Shown: positions 1 through 13,728 of the stretch, in pieces
Position numbering within the stretch: position 1 is the stretch's first letter
Layout: each line of letters opens with the position of its first letter
Assembly (NCBI GenBank): GCA_021234155.1
Contig: JAJEKV010000139.1
Coordinates: forward strand, 1,482,386-1,546,385
Reading direction: 5' to 3'
From: Isoetes taiwanensis
Taxonomy: Eukaryota; Streptophyta; Lycopodiopsida; Isoetales; Isoetaceae
DNA length: 64,000 nt
The notes under the pieces: generated by a model
Database searches by the model: none
What the model saw: only the letters and a program-made list of their open reading frames with translations
What the model was told of the DNA's origin: nothing
Position numbers and translations under genes: made by a program

Positions 1-3000
1 TTCTGCAGGGCATACCAAGTTTCGGCTTAGGAAAACCGTAAAACAGTAATAGTTTTTTGCTGTTATTTTTTAGAACAATAGTTACAACCTATTGTTGTAA
101 GTATAGCTCTTGGAAATCTTTGCATTCCCTAACCCATAGATATTTGTCTCATTCGATGTTGCTATTGCTATTTTATGCCGTGCTATTTCTATTGCTATTC
201 TAGCTTTTCTATTCCTTCTTACATCCAAGTATCTGTTAGTGACTAGCGATCCGATTATATTTTTAGCAGTGGATTCTGTTTCCTTCTGTTTTGCACAGGA
301 AAGTTCATGCCAAGAGCCCTTTTTCTTCTTCCGTGAAGACCATTTAGATGCCAGAAAATATATACAGTAGTTGCAGATTCAGGATGGGGCGATGGTGAAG
401 CCTTTGCTTACCATTTTGCACGCGCTTATGATCCAGGGATATATAGGGAGGTCATTCTAAAAGCCCTTATTTCTTCCATGAATGTTGTTTGGATCCCGGA
501 CTTTAATTCATTACCTGGCTTCTCATATAGCATTTTCGTGCGATGAGGATCTTGCAGTTCTTGGCCAGATGTGTACCAGGCAGGTGCTACTCTTTCTGTC
601 TCAGAGGTATTGCAGCTAGTTTTTATATAGTGCTTGGAGCAGTCCAGGATGAAGAATTGCTTACCTTTCTACAACGGCTTAACTTATAGCATTCGGAATT
701 ACAGCTCTGTAATTTTTCTCCCTTGTGGATTTCATTTTTTCTTTTCCTTGTATTCTTGTTTCATCCAAGTTTAACAGATACAATCCATTATCTGAGATGT
801 CTTCAAATTAATTTCTTTTCTTGTCTTCTGCTTTTTGTTGCCCTGATTCTAAGTTTCGAGATGCATATCCCAAATCCCAAGCATCCAACAGATAAATCAA
901 TGTGTTTCTGCTTCAGCAAGATGATTTGGGTTCATTCTGCTCCAAGCAACCAGAAGCGCCGCTCCAAGTTTCTACTCCAGTTATTCACCTGCAGACTTCA
1001 ATTCACTGCTTCAATCCCTGGATAAAGCCAATCCGTCTCAATCTTGACCTCAAATCTGGGTGCCTAATTTGTCTGTTCGATTCTTTCTATTTCAAATTGC
1101 CCTGATTCCACTACTTTTCATTTCTTAATCCACCAACTTTTGCTTGCCACATCATTTCCTTTCCTTTCCTTTTATGTCCGATGGTTTCAGTGGTTAATGT
1201 ACAGGTTACATCTTTGATGAGTTCTTTCAGATGCCATCACTTCCACATGCCCTTTCATTATCTGCAGGGACGCTTCGGCTGCTCGATTCAATTTTCTTCG
1301 ATTCAATTTTATAGAATTTTGTAGTTTTATGACATGAGAGGATGAGATTTTGCATCGTTCCTTGTTGGTCGGTACCATAGATCATGGTTTCGGATCCTTA
1401 CCATAGAGTATAGTCTTTGTCTAGATGTTCGAATCTTTACTGAATTGATCCACTTATCCGGTTTTAGCTTTTTGCAAGTGCTATTACAAGCTTCTACACT
1501 CATTCTTAATCGCCGCAAACTGAGTTCCTCTATACTAGTTCTTAATCGCCGCAGACTGAGTTCCCAGTTTGTGCTGTTATATAGAATGCTTTAGCATATA
1601 TAATTGATTGTACTAAGTTTTAATTTTACTGATGCTAGCTAGTCTATTTGGTTAGTGCTTTGGCCTTGCATGCTTTCTGTTATGGGTTCGAGTTGTGGTA
1701 TTTGCATTGAAATTTTTAACACTTTCCTCAAATTTTCTCTTTATGGTTCCTACGTATGTGCATTGACTCTTTTATCATTTTTTCTTGTTTTTCCTTTGTT
1801 ATTCTTCTCAATATATAAATTATTATCCATCAATTGGACTCTCTAAACCAACTCTTTTTTTCGGAGTCCTTTTTATCTATAAGTTCTTGTCATGATATTT
1901 ACATTGATTCGAGTCGTGTTGTTTGCATTTGGTTTTTTAAATAGGGTTAGCCATTTTACTATGCTTGTTGGCGTTGGAACTTTGTTTTGTTATAAGCCAT
2001 TTTTTTGGGCCTTGCGTATCTAGTCTTGCCTGCCATTGGGATTTTCTTTTCATATTAGATATTTATATGTCATTTTTTCCCATGCATATGGGCATCTGGA
2101 ATCTTAGTCTATGGATGCCACATGTGGGTCATTTTATTAGGCACTGTCTATTCATGCTGTGAGGTGGTTCTAATAAATTGCATATGAAGTTTAAAGTGTG
2201 CATGTGGTGATTTGTACACATGAGGTTGCATACGACGTTTGAGTAAGATGCCTATGGAGTGATTTATACACATGATGTTGTGTCTATTCATATAAAATGA
2301 TTTATACATCTAGTAGTCCAATCCATTAATTTTTCATGTTTGCATGCTTGGTTCATTTTTCTCTGTTACTAGATGTTCATGTCAAAGTTGTAGAGTGCTT
2401 TTGATATGTCTGAAAGTGGTTCACAATTAACCAGTATTTGCCAAGGTTTATGACTTCTTGTTTCTTGCAACCAATGACTATGTTGAGGATCAACATTTAT
2501 CTTTCTTATTCTTTTATGCCATGTCTTAGGCCTTTACTTACTCTTTCTCTTATCTCTGAGGTGACGTTGGTTTTGTTATTACACCATGCTAGGTCAGTCT
2601 TAGCTCATTGATCTATTTTTTACAGTTTTTTCACAGGGTGCTCTTATTTCCGTTGTTCTTACCATATCCGAAAACATGTTTTTTGTCCTAGTTTCTTTTC
2701 CCGCCCTTGCTAGTACAACTTGTTTTTCTATTGACATGGCTAGGTCATGTGCCTATGCCGGCCCTTATATTGTTTTGCACTAGGATCTCAGTTGGTTGAC
2801 ACCTTAGTACTAACTTCTTTTGTTCTGCTAGTCTCGTTTGCGGCATTGTTCAATTTAGTTTTTTGCTTCACATTAGTTTGTTCATGATGTTTGTTGATGG
2901 GCTTCATGTTCATCATCTTTGCCTTGTTGGCTTTGCCAGTTTAGTCTTTTGTTGCTCCCTATTCTTATTAATTTCCATCCTTCCCATCTATCTTTGTGCT

Positions 3001-5192
3001 TCATGGGTCCCAATTTGTTACTAGTTAGCATTTTTGCTCCTTTACCCCATTAGTTCCATTTTTGTTCATGGGCTATTTGCTAGCTGTTGTCACTCCTTGA
3101 CTTTGCTTTAATGCTTCATTACACATACCTTAGTTTGGCTGCATCTTCAATGGTCCATTCATTTACATGCTCACATGCATCACCTTTGTTACTTTGTTCT
3201 TGGTTAAATAGAACACTTGAGACATTTTGTTGTGTTTGTCCCAGTCCTCTTTTCTCGACCCTTGTTAGCGAAGGTTTAGTTATGAGAGAAATATATGTTT
3301 CATAGCTTTGTGGAGCAGTATCAATTAACGCATTCGATTAGTTGTTGGTATTTTTTATCTCTTTATATTTTCTATAGTTTGGTTGAATACTTGCATTGGT
3401 CGTTAGTGGTGCAATAGTCTCTTGTAGTTGGTTGACTAGCCACACTAAGTATCCATTATGGTGGTTGGTTTTACCTCTTTAATGGGTTGATTCATTTATT
3501 TGACTTTGGATATTGTTGTACTCATGGCCTATAGGTATCGAGCTTATTCTTTCTATTATCTTTGAAATGATTTTGGTCTTGTTTTGCTCCATGCTGGGTG
3601 ACTTTTAGCTCGGCGTTATGTGTTTGGAGTTTCATACTAGGTGCACTCTTATTTCTTCGTTGTTCTTACCATCACCATAGACACATGCTTGCTCCTTTCC
3701 CTATATTAATTTATGGTTAGATTTTAGTTGCTCTCCATTGGTATATCTTGTTTTGTTTATGCTTTGTCTTAATATTGCCATGGTCGAGGTATCACATGTA
3801 TCAGCCTTATCTTTATCTGAGCTAAGATCTTGGTATTATCTTCTTCATTTCCTTCAATCCTTTTTGTTCCATGGTTCAGTTTAGTCTTTTGCTATTTTAT
3901 TTATCCTTGTAATTGTTTTCTAGTTCCCTTTTGTCTTATTGTTTCATTTGTTTCCTTCTTTCATGATACTTTATTTTAAGTTTGTTGTGCTTCATGGTTC
4001 CATACCATGTCAGCTCTTTTGCAGTTGTTCCCTTCTATGTTAAAGTCTTTAGCTCGATCTGCTTTGCTCTCGTCCCGGTGTTGCATTCTTCCTGATGCTC
4101 CATGTACTCCATATTTCTTTAGCATTATTTTCTCATTAACTCCATTATCTCATTGTCCATTATTCGTGTCCAACTAGAGCTCTTTTTCTTTGTTGAACAT
4201 TCATTATGTGATATGGGTCATTGTTCCATTACTTCTCTTTAGTATTCCGATTGGTCAATTTTGCCCTATTTCCTCGATTGTTGTATTTCATGCATTATTT
4301 TTTCTCATTTAGAGGTTCAATTTTATTTGTTCATTTGGCCATACTTTCATTCTCTTGCGATTTGTCACGCCTCACTTTGCTGCTGATTGTTTCTTTTCAG
4401 ATGTTTTGTTCTTGCTTATTTATTGTTAGGAGTTCATTTTGGTTGGTTTGTTCCTTTTGTTTTCTTTGTTTGCTTTTGCTACTCCTGGCGTCGCATTCCA
4501 CGTTATGCTCCATCCATTCTTCTTTTTCTACCACCAGGTCCCCTTGCTTTGCCCCTCAATTGACTCCATTTAGTCATCTAGCCTTGTCATTATCATTTGC
4601 TCCATTAATCCCACGTTTCCAATTTGTTTTTATCTACTCTTTTGCCAATTCTATTTTTTCAGCAGTTCCTATATCCCATTGGCCTCATTTGCTCTTTTTG
4701 TCCACTTTAGTCTCGCTCTTTTGCCCCCTTGATCTTAATTTGGCATCGGAGTTGCCTTGGATATTTCATGAGTTGCAGTCCTTCGACTTTGCTTCATCAG
4801 GACGAACTTGGATCTCTTTCTGCACTTCATTGAAGCCATTCATTTACATGGTCACTATTCATGTTGCATCCTTTTCAAGGTTTTGTCATATTGCCAGTTT
4901 TGTCCTTTTTACCTTTTTTCATTTTCTTTGTTCTTCATTGTTCCTTTGTCCCAATTGTTACAATATTCCTGCCCTTATGCTTTGTTTTATTTGAGTTATC
5001 CATGCCATATTAGTTTAGTCTGTACTCTTTTGCTTTAACCTTTCCATTCTAACTTTGTTTACTTTGGCCCCATTTGTTCCGTTTCTACCTTTTTTGCTCT
5101 TCATATTCCACCAGTTCCTTTGATAGATGGTTGATCCATGTTTCACTACCCTTTCGTCCTTTAGTTCCTTTAGCATCTATGTCTATTTTTTG

Positions 5193-5197
<5 letters not shown>

Positions 5198-5228
<31 letters not shown>
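5198..5228. repeat. (AT)n microsatellite
   Basis: About 15 uninterrupted AT units followed by a T run. It is a simple repeat inside the T-rich stretch. Confidence 0.95.
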
Positions 5229-5236
<8 letters not shown>

Positions 5237-5633
5237 GTATTTTTAGTATCTATGGTGGATTTGAGTTAGTTTCCTCTTCTGTCGGCTGATATATCTTGTG
5301 TCTAGGACCTTGCCATAGAATGTCACGGTTCTATTGCGAATTGGCAAGGGACGTTGCTATTGATGGACCGCCTTCTTCTATATATACTCTTCATTTTCAG
5401 TTTTTCTCTTATCGGCGTTCTCTTGAGCTAGTTTCTCTATTTTTTTATCTGCTTTGTGTACTGCATGTACCGTCTCATAGGTCAAGTTTGGCCTCCGCGG
5501 ACGTTAAAATATACTTCCTTCCTTCCTTCCTTCTACTCTATTTTGTTCCTTCTAGCTTCCCTCTCCCTCCCACCCTGACATGGTTCATTACATGGTGTGG
5601 TCTAGTCTCCAATTTTTTATACATTCTCGGATC

Positions 5634-5966
5634 TTTTCGGCGTGGTGTTGTAGCCAGTATCTATTTCAGTTTTCTTCTGCTTCTCTATTCCACCAGTTTT
5701 CCTCACCCTTCCTCCCTTGATGGATTGTCTGCACTTGATCGTGTTCGTTTTTCGCTTTGTTTCTATATTCTTTATCTCAGATTCTTTATTTTTTTCTCGC
5801 TGTGGCATGGTAGCCTCAGAAATATTAATCATCCTTTCTCGGCGTGGCGATGTAGCCTCCGAGGCAAAGACTAATCGAATTTTTTTCCGCTGATGGTCAT
5901 TCCGGACGGTTCTCGATTGGTCGGTTGTTTGTTTCCTTCTCGGCGTAATATGGAGCCTCCGAGTCT
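5634..5966. repeat. repeated CTCGGCGT...CCTCCGAG blocks
   Basis: Related blocks start with TTCTCGGCGT or a close variant near 5635, 5838 and 5938. The second and third run on to GTAGCCTCCGAG or GGAGCCTCCGAG, so each can form a short CTCGG/CCGAG stem. The first block lacks the right half. Spacing is uneven (about 200 and 100 bases), so this is a degenerate short repeat rather than a clean tandem array. Confidence 0.5.
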
Positions 5967-6920
5967 CGCTATTTTTTATATTGCGCATTAGTGCTCGTTC
6001 TTTCTTGAAGCATCTAACTCCCGACGGGTTATTTTCTTTTTCAACCTTAATTTTATGGGTTATTTTTAGGGCCTTGTGGTCGCCAGAGTGTCTTGTCGTT
6101 ACTTTGCTTGGCGGCAATGTTTTCAAAGTTGTCTCTATTCTAGTTCGGGCACCAGCAAACACTCCTCGAGATGATTGGAATTGTTTCTCTTCGATTTTTC
6201 CTCGAAAACTTAAAAGGGCAGGGTTTCATCCAAGTGAGAAGTCGTCACCAGTTTTTCTCACCTTTGCATAGACCAAACGGCGGACAACCATTTGTTATCT
6301 TGTATTCTTTAGTTTCGTCATGCTCTCGATTTGGAGCATGTAATTCTCAAGTTTTCAAAGTTTTCTACCCCTATTAGGGGATCAAGTTGTACTCTATGAT
6401 TTTACAAAGCTCAATGAGAACACCACTTCACTTGTGTATAGGACCTTGCCATAGGATGCTATTTAAAATATGCACAATGACAATATACCTTGGACTATGA
6501 TATTAGATTTAGGTAAGCATCGTGTGTTATCCCTTTATAAGTTCAAGAAGCAGCAGCATGAACATGTGACTAAAAGTTAATTGAAGTGTAGGAAGTATTT
6601 GGAAAATTATACCATAAAGGGGCATTGCCTATATAGGTTTTTGCAACATGTTGGAAGTTATGCACCTTCCAGACGTCGAGCAAGTTTTTAAAGGAAGTCC
6701 TTCCAGAATAAACTGAAGGCAATGACAACGGATTTTTTTTCCCATGTTCTAGTTGGAAATTGTCTGAGATAATAAAATCCTACCAAGACTCACATCCTTT
6801 CTTTGAAAAGATTGGGGCCTCACGTCAAACCAAATGGACTAACCCATCATAAACATGAATACTAATGTTCTAGTTGGAGAACCACCTACATCCTTGCCAT
6901 GGCACATATAAAATGAAAAC

Positions 6921-7690
6921 TCAAACTCGTATTTTTTCCAGCTGGGGAAAGCCAGAAATTACCTGGCCACTACGGTCGATTGTCCTCCAAATCGCATGCT
7001 TAATAAGGTGAATTCCCTTATGTGGTATTAAACAAGTAATAATACCTACGAAAGGTCTATTCTGCTGTTGAAGACCTAAGCATCGTTGTAACTCTTGTTT
7101 TGTTGCACATTTACCTTCAATAACTTGGTCCGCATAGCAACACAACTGTTACAAGTATAATTTTCTTTTTCTAAATTACCAAATTATGAACTGGTACAAA
7201 AGACCAGATCATGTACTTATTGGGATTCATGAATCATCAAATGGATCCCAAATTCTTAGATCTATTTCATTTAGGTGAGGAGATACAGCAGATTGCCAAA
7301 AAAATCTTGATACGAGACCTGATATAAAGATAGTGATGTCAAGTAAGCGAACGCATGAAAAGTGCGATACAGACAACATATCCAAGAAGTCTCTTAGTTG
7401 ATTATTGTATACTAAGCGTTGTAAATGATCCAACATGTATTTTGTTGGCAGCCCCTGCTAATGTGTGAGCTCGGATGTGACACTGGCACAAGCATCTGGG
7501 TCATCAATAGTGAGACTTACTGTGGTAGCCTTATCTGCATTTGCCATTGCTTTCCCAATTAAAGGAGCTCCAAACTCAAGGTTGTGAATAGTGAAGATGA
7601 TCCACGCATTAGAGAACCAAGCGTACGGTAACTTTCTTGAAATAGCCATGCTATTGGAGCACTTGACCAGTCATGACAGTGAATTATGTC
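6921..7690 (-). pseudogene. Starch synthase III fragment (decayed)
   Basis: Three pieces on the minus strand read as consecutive parts of the glycosyltransferase-5 domain of soluble starch synthase class III, the plastid enzyme that extends alpha-1,4-glucan from ADP-glucose. Piece 7690-7521 carries DIIHCHDWSSAPIAWLF and then, in another frame, FTIHNLEFGAPLIGKAM and ADKATTV. Piece near 7290-7230 carries AVSPHLNEIDLRIWDPF, missing several residues expected after PHL. Piece 7145-6963 carries GKCATKQELQRCLGL and VGIITCLIPHKGIHLIKHAI. Splice signals survive at 7691 (acceptor), 7520 (GTAAGT), 7146 (acceptor) and 6962 (GTAATT). A frame change inside the first exon, the loss in the second and the absence of the N-terminus and the KTGG region make it a pseudogene. 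Order and identity are clear; the cause (truncated duplicate or relic) is not. Confidence 0.85.
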
Positions 7691-8629
7691 CTGCACAACA
7701 TATCGAGAGCAATACCTTAGTTCCAAAAGTGCTATTTAAATGTCATATGCATTAAGAAACATGCAGATTATTTCAGGGAATAAACAAGCACAAGCTTACA
7801 GGCACGCAGTGCTACCACTAAAAGAAGTCGAATCAAGACAATAAAATGGGCACATACTTGCCATATAAATAATGTCATGAGCAAAATAGAATGGCATTGT
7901 TCTTTCTGACAGCAAGCCTAATATGTGTGCAAATTGACAAATACAGAAATTCCAAGCTTAAGCTTTAGCCCTTACACAGCTTGCAGAAGTGAACATGAAA
8001 ACTGACTACTTTTGAGAACCGAAACCATGCAGTTGATATAAGATCCCGTTTAATCACCAATTTTGTTTACTGTTCGTCAAATTATATGATGCAATTTCAT
8101 ACCTAGTTCCATTCACAAGTTGTTTAGATTAATAAAAACGAAAGATGCAAGCTGAATAATTGCCTAGTCATGACTTATTGGATGCTTTCCACTTTGAAGC
8201 AGAAGGCAGAAAAGAAATCGAATTGAGCCAAGTATCCATGCCGAGTATCTGCCATATCTTGTTCCGGTTACACGGTAAGAAGAGTAGCTACATGCTTCGC
8301 ACACTAACGAGGGTGACTGGCAGTTTAAGGGCTAGCAAGTTTGGAGCGGTTTTCGGGATATCCCAGGCATATACCAGCATATCCCTAGAATATGCCAAGG
8401 ACATTATCAAAACTCAATAACAAGATTGGGTAGTTTTCAAAAAAGAAAATTGAAATAGGAATTCTGGAACATATTTTAATTTTTGTAACATGTAAATACG
8501 ATAGGTGTCAAATTCTTATTCGAATTAGGCGGGGAGACCCATATTGCAGTTTTTTACGAATATGCCACGCATGAACTTTATTTTCTTCCCTCGCGAACAC
8601 AACGCCGGACTTGAACACTAGATTCAGGC
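7691..8629. other. Intergenic; 5' region of the cofactor E gene
   Basis: I see no coding signal. The last 100-150 bases presumably hold the promoter and 5' leader of the downstream gene. No convincing TATA box stands out. An open frame at 8160-8420 resembles no protein known to me. Confidence 0.5.
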
Positions 8630-11600
8630 ATGGCTTCGACCCTGCAGATCGGCCAAAGAGTAAGAACCTGTCCATCCGCAGATGGCCCGGCCCGCTTGGG
8701 TACTGTTAAATACATTGGTGAAGTGGAAGGCTATCGTGGAGCTTGGATCGGTGTGGATTGGGACGATCGGCAGGGCCGGCATAATGGAACTCTTAATGGA
8801 GTCCGTTATTTCGATGCTGCATTTGAGAATTCGGGTTCTTTTGTTAGACCTGAAGCCCTGGATACTGGAGTTACCATATGCGAAGCTCTTATTTCAAGGT
8901 ACAGGCCTCCGGCATCTGTCGAAGATGAGAAAATTTCTGGTAATTCCATATTGCCAACAGCATTCAGATTTAGTAGGTACTTTAAATAGGCACGTGGAAA
9001 TGCTGTTAGATCTTAGGCCTCAAGGAACTCTGCATGTGATGGAAATTCGTTACAATGCAGAGGAGATGTACGTTATGTCTGTGGGGCAAAAGCGAGTTTC
9101 TGTACAACTGGTAGGCCGGGAAAAAATTGAAGCCAAACAGAAACAATTCAACGAACTTACCATTGTGTCCTTAGTGAATGCTGGCGTTTGTTCACCAGGC
9201 GTTCCTGGCCAAATCCGTTCATTTGCACCAGGTCTGGATAATTGTTAATGGCATTTTTTTGGCGTGTATTAAGAATTATTGTTAACACTTGGCATTGTCT
9301 CTGCCAGAAATTATGGAGCTAGATTTGACGGGGAATCTCTTGCCAGATTGGCAAGTAAGTCTATCTCAGTCAGTCTTTGGTATCATACATCTTTCAGATT
9401 GTGGGTTAGTGTCTTGAACATATGAGCTGTTATAAGACTTGACCATTCTCCGTGTAACTTGCTTTCTTGTTCCCTCTTTATAAAGACATGTAGTTTACTT
9501 GTGGACGGGTGGAGAAAGAAGATGGGGGTTAGTATTAAGCATCATCAGTCTATTTTGTAGGTGTTCTAGTAGGATTTGAATGTAATAAGATATTGGGCAT
9601 GGTATGAACTAATGCACAACATATTTGGAGCAATGTTATATATTGGTTAAGATATGCTTTTTGGTACTGCTTTTACAGCTGGTTTGGCATGAACCCTTTC
9701 CGTTACTTATTCACATATTGGGAATTAGAAGAAATACATTAATTTGAATAGTTTAGATGAGCATTCTAGCGCAAGATAATTGAGATGAGCATTCCAGCTC
9801 AAATCCTTTTCATGTGAACTGACATTTTCTTTTCCTGTCCCTGTACGTTCATGCATTTAAATTTTGAATTTCCTCCCTCATACATACCTCTCATCGTTGT
9901 GTATACTTAAAATAAATCAATGGTGCTGATTACGCAGGTCATTGGACAAATCTGTGATGAACTTAGATCACTAAAGATTTTGCATTTGAGCAATAATAGA
10001 CTGGCTCTAAAACCATTGCCTGTTTTGAACCTGAAGGTTCTTGTTCTAAACAACTGTTGCATGACATGGGAACAGGTAATATTTCGTTCTTCAAATATTT
10101 TAAGTGGTTGTTGCAACTGTATTGACCCTGAAATAAATTCGTTCCATTGTGTTCTTACCATTAGGTTGAGATCTTAAAATCTTCACTTGATATGCTGGAA
10201 GAACTGCATCTTTGCCAGAATATGATAAGGCTAATAACGGTAAGTTGTGACCGTTACAAACTAGTTCTCTGCTTCATTGATAAATATCACAGTGCAAGCC
10301 TGCTATAAAGACAAGGAAAGAAGCTTTGTAATTCTATTCAGCATTAGCATGCAACTTCCATGTCCAAGCAGCATATAATTTCAATGGCATCTTTGTAAAT
10401 CTTGCAATTTCACAACAGATCTGGAAATGGAAATGTGGAATGGATCTGAATATGAGAAGTTCTCTTGAGGAATAAAGTATTGGGGTACGAGCACAATACA
10501 TTCCTATAGGTTGAGAATGCCTTCAGGCCACTTCGACGTTGAAATAGGATAGGATGTTTGAACGCCTATGCAACAAAACCATGTAAAGAGTGTTAAATAG
10601 ACGTATAGGAGAGAAAAAATTGTATTAGGCTGAAAAAAGGCATTTCTACTTTTATGTCGCATTTATATTCGTTTCTACCTTGTTTTCCAGAAGATGTTTT
10701 AATGAAATTATTGCCTCTGCCAATGTTGTTCTGCAGCCTGTGCCACAGGATTTGTGCGTTGATAAAGTAATGTCCGTGCAAGGGTTTTCATCATTACGTC
10801 TTCTTAATCTGGAGGATAATTGTATTGAAAGCTGGGAAGAGATCACAAAGCTGTCTGAACTACGGAGGTGCTGGATTTATGAATGAAGAGACAGGCATAA
10901 ATCTTCCTTTCTAGGATGCCAAAGCATAAATAGATGCCTACTACCTTCACATCACAAAGTAGCTATGTTTCTCTATTTTGCAGTCTGCAGCAGCTTAATC
11001 TTATTGGTAATAAGATAAAGATGGTCTATTATCCAGAATTTCCTGTACAAAATAATCTGGTGCATGGAAACGAGATTATTGTTCAGCCATTCAGCAAATT
11101 ATCCTGTTTGCTTCTTGGTAAGCTTTGATTTATCAAACCTCCTGTAATTAATTTATAACCATTGCAGATGTATGCAGGTAAGAATAGCATCAGCAATTTA
11201 GCCTCAGTGGATGCTCTAGATAAGTTCCCAAGCCTCACAGTATGTCGGGCACATAACGTCCTTGGTTTATACAGAAATAGAGGATCAGAAAAATGTTGTT
11301 GCTGACCCATTTATTCTTCTTGAAGGATGTGCGTCTATCTGAGAATCCGGTCAGTGATCCTGCCAGAGGTGGTGTGCCCCGCTATATGTTGGTAGCACGA
11401 CTAAGTAAGATTGTTGTCCTCAATGGAAGTGAGGTAAATCTACCTGCTGAATTTGTTTTAGATATATATTGGTAAATGCCGCTGGGAATACGAGTCTAGA
11501 TGAATAATGTTGTCTTAAATGATGAGAATGAGCATTTGCATGAAGTATAGGCTTTTATCTTGTAGGATGGACTAGATATAGAGTTCTGGTTGCAGGAAGC

Positions 11601-13093
11601 ATGAGTATTTTCTGCTTAATTCCTCTTTTTCTCTAGCTTTACATGGACAAATTTACATGCCATCTGCATTCTATTAATGTGTGCTTTTGGCTTTGATGGG
11701 ATCATTTACATAGCTTACGTCACATTTATTGTATCCCCTGTTTAGCTTGATCGTTTATTTCCTTAAAACTAAAAGGAAAGATTCATTTTATGTTTTTCTA
11801 GTAAGACATTTTTGACGTTATCTTTCTTATTAACAAGCAGGTGAAACCTAGAGAAAGGAGAGATTCAGAGATCAGGTTAGTCTTTGGTTAAGTCAATTAA
11901 AATGCTTTGACGTTTAGGCTAGGCGTATAGACTTTACCATTTCTATTTGCTTTTTCTTTTATGCCTAGCTTCTTTTTAGTGCATATGTCAATTACAATTT
12001 TTTGGGTGGTCCTGGTGCATTTTCCTTACATGAAATTTTTTTTATGGCAGATATGTGAGACATGTAATAAACACTATGCACAACGACAGTGAAGAAAATA
12101 TTCAAGTGTCACATCCTCGGTATTGCTTATTTTTTCCTGAAAACATGTTTTGAGATTCAAGGGCCAGCTGTTTGTAATTGGTTATTATGTTATTTTATGG
12201 GCAAATAGACAACCCTGTTTTATAAGTAGCCTTAAGAAGTTTAGTATGCTGCCAAAGACTTGAAGTTAGAATAAGTAAGAAATGTTTGTTTCTCTTATGG
12301 TTCTTTGAAGAATGCATGGGATGGCCATTGTCTTTATGGGAATTTGGAAAGCTTGAGTTGCTGCAAAGAGATGCTTTCACAAAAGAAGAGGGATATATTA
12401 AAACTTTACTGTCCACCTATGGATGAGAGGGTGATTAACTTCTGTCTTGGTTCTAACAGCTTATTTTTCCTGGTTCGGCAGCTTTTTGTATCTGAAGAAC
12501 TTTTATGATATATCCGATGAAACTGCGTACATTGGAGGGACAACAAATAAGAACTTGGGAGCCAGCCTACTTTGTAAGTACCCTTGAATACCAGATTCGT
12601 TCTTTCATATTAGTGAAAAAAGTTTTCTATGGATGTAATACAGTTTTCTTGATGGCTTCCAGCAATCACTTTAAAATGTGTTGCATCCAGTGTTGGGGAA
12701 GTAGCTCCTGTTACTAAGAAACTTCCATTATCAACATCGGTTCGTAAGAGAATTATTTTTTCCCTTTCCTTTTCCTTTTCCTTTTTTCTTGTTTCTTTTT
12801 TATGCATCTTTGAACTGTAAAAAACATTCACTCAAGCATGGTTTCTACTTCAGTTGGGGAGGTTGAAACATGTGTGTGAAGGTCTGTTTAAGCTGAAAGC
12901 AACAAAGCAACATTTGTTTGTAGAAGACAAGGTATTCAAGTAATTTGGGTTGATGAAGCTTTGCTTCTGTTTTCTTACAATTTCTTGGTTACAGGAAGTC
13001 CCTCTTCCACTCCCGTTGGAAGATGACTTGCAAACTCTAGGTGATTTGGAGCTTGGGCCTACATCATGCATTCTTGTAGATGAGTTGGCCTGA
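8630..13093 (+). CDS. TFCE: Tubulin-folding cofactor E (15 exons, complete)
   Basis: This cofactor binds alpha-tubulin and, with cofactors C and D, assembles alpha/beta-tubulin dimers in the cytosol; the Arabidopsis gene is PFIFFERLING/TFC-E. Exons: 8630-8939, 9061-9231, 9308-9354, 9938-10075, 10165-10239, 10737-10867, 10984-11117, 11178-11239, 11326-11433, 11841-11875, 12051-12119, 12482-12573, 12663-12739, 12854-12931, 12995-13093. Every junction is GT-AG, all phases agree, and the 1626-nt sum gives 541 residues, close to the usual plant length of about 530. Residues 1-80 form a CAP-Gly domain (WIGVDWDD, then RHNG). Residues about 150-390 are leucine-rich repeats (LKILHLSNNRL, LQQLNLIGNKI, then RLSENPVSDPARGGVPRYML). 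From about 457 a ubiquitin-like domain ends in SCILVDELA. The start ATG is the first in frame and opens directly into the CAP-Gly domain. No lesions were seen; it is probably functional. Confidence 0.96.
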
Positions 13094-13401
13094 CATTCAA
13101 ATTTGGATGTTTCACGGAATGCATTAATTCAGTGAATGCATTGTAGAGTTTGAGGTTAATACATTTCTTCCCCATTGTTTTTGGGATATGAAAATCTTAA
13201 TAAGCAATATAAAAGGTCCAGAAACTATTTGTATTGGAGTGACTTATCTAATGCTTCTTGCTGAGACATGGATGTCATGTATGTAATTGTCAAAACTATT
13301 CCCATAGCTGGTTTAGACAGTTACATTGTTTTCCAGGTCCTTTTATACCCCTTCTTTCTCTTTCCTTCTCATCGGCTCGTCTGCATCTCTTTTTCTTTTT
13401 G

Positions 13402-13441
13402 CCGTAACCCACAAGTAGGGGAAAATTCCTGTGGGTTACGG
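13402..13441. repeat. Perfect 12-bp inverted repeat
   Basis: CCGTAACCCACA at 13402-13413 is the exact reverse complement of TGTGGGTTACGG at 13430-13441, with a 16-base loop. It lies about 310 bases beyond the cofactor E stop codon. It may be an old terminal inverted repeat; no role is evident. Confidence 0.8.
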
Positions 13442-13728
13442 TGTGTGCTTTTTTTGGATATTCAAGGTTATTGGAGGCTTAGGCGGCGCCGCCATTGCTC
13501 CGCCAAGGAACCTCCAGAGCAGAAAGAGGCTGCACTCCTCCTTACGAAGCCTTCAAGCCTCCAGGCGAGCTGCTTTATTCCGGCTTTGAGGCGAGCTATT
13601 TAAGGGCATGAAACAGGAAGCTCAATTTCGAGCATGCTGACTATGGCAGATCAGAAGAAAAATAGGTGTTTCTACAAGTTAGCATTACCTTCTTGGCTAT
13701 GGCTGCCCTTCCATCTATAATGTTTTGG

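Larger units (their letters stand above)
1..6900. other. T-rich gene-poor stretch
   Basis: I find no gene here. The plus strand is strongly T-rich and purine-poor, most clearly from about 1.6 to 5.1 kb, with loosely repeated words such as TTTGCTCC, TTAGTCTTTTG and CATTGTTCC. The long open frames, the largest at 4221-4994, encode only Phe/Leu/Ser/Cys-rich strings that follow from the composition. An open stretch near 370-543 without a convincing start resembles nothing I know. The region could be an old, decayed repeat or intronic sequence of a gene lying outside the window. Confidence 0.6.

Noticed and set aside
4221-4994. 257-codon open frame in the T-rich stretch
   Set aside because: Composition-driven Phe/Leu/Ser/Cys string with no domain or periodicity; the region is T-rich in every frame.
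5296-6162. Overlapping long frames on both strands (192 and 181 codons)
   Set aside because: Low-complexity translations produced by the CT-rich sequence; no family signal on either strand.
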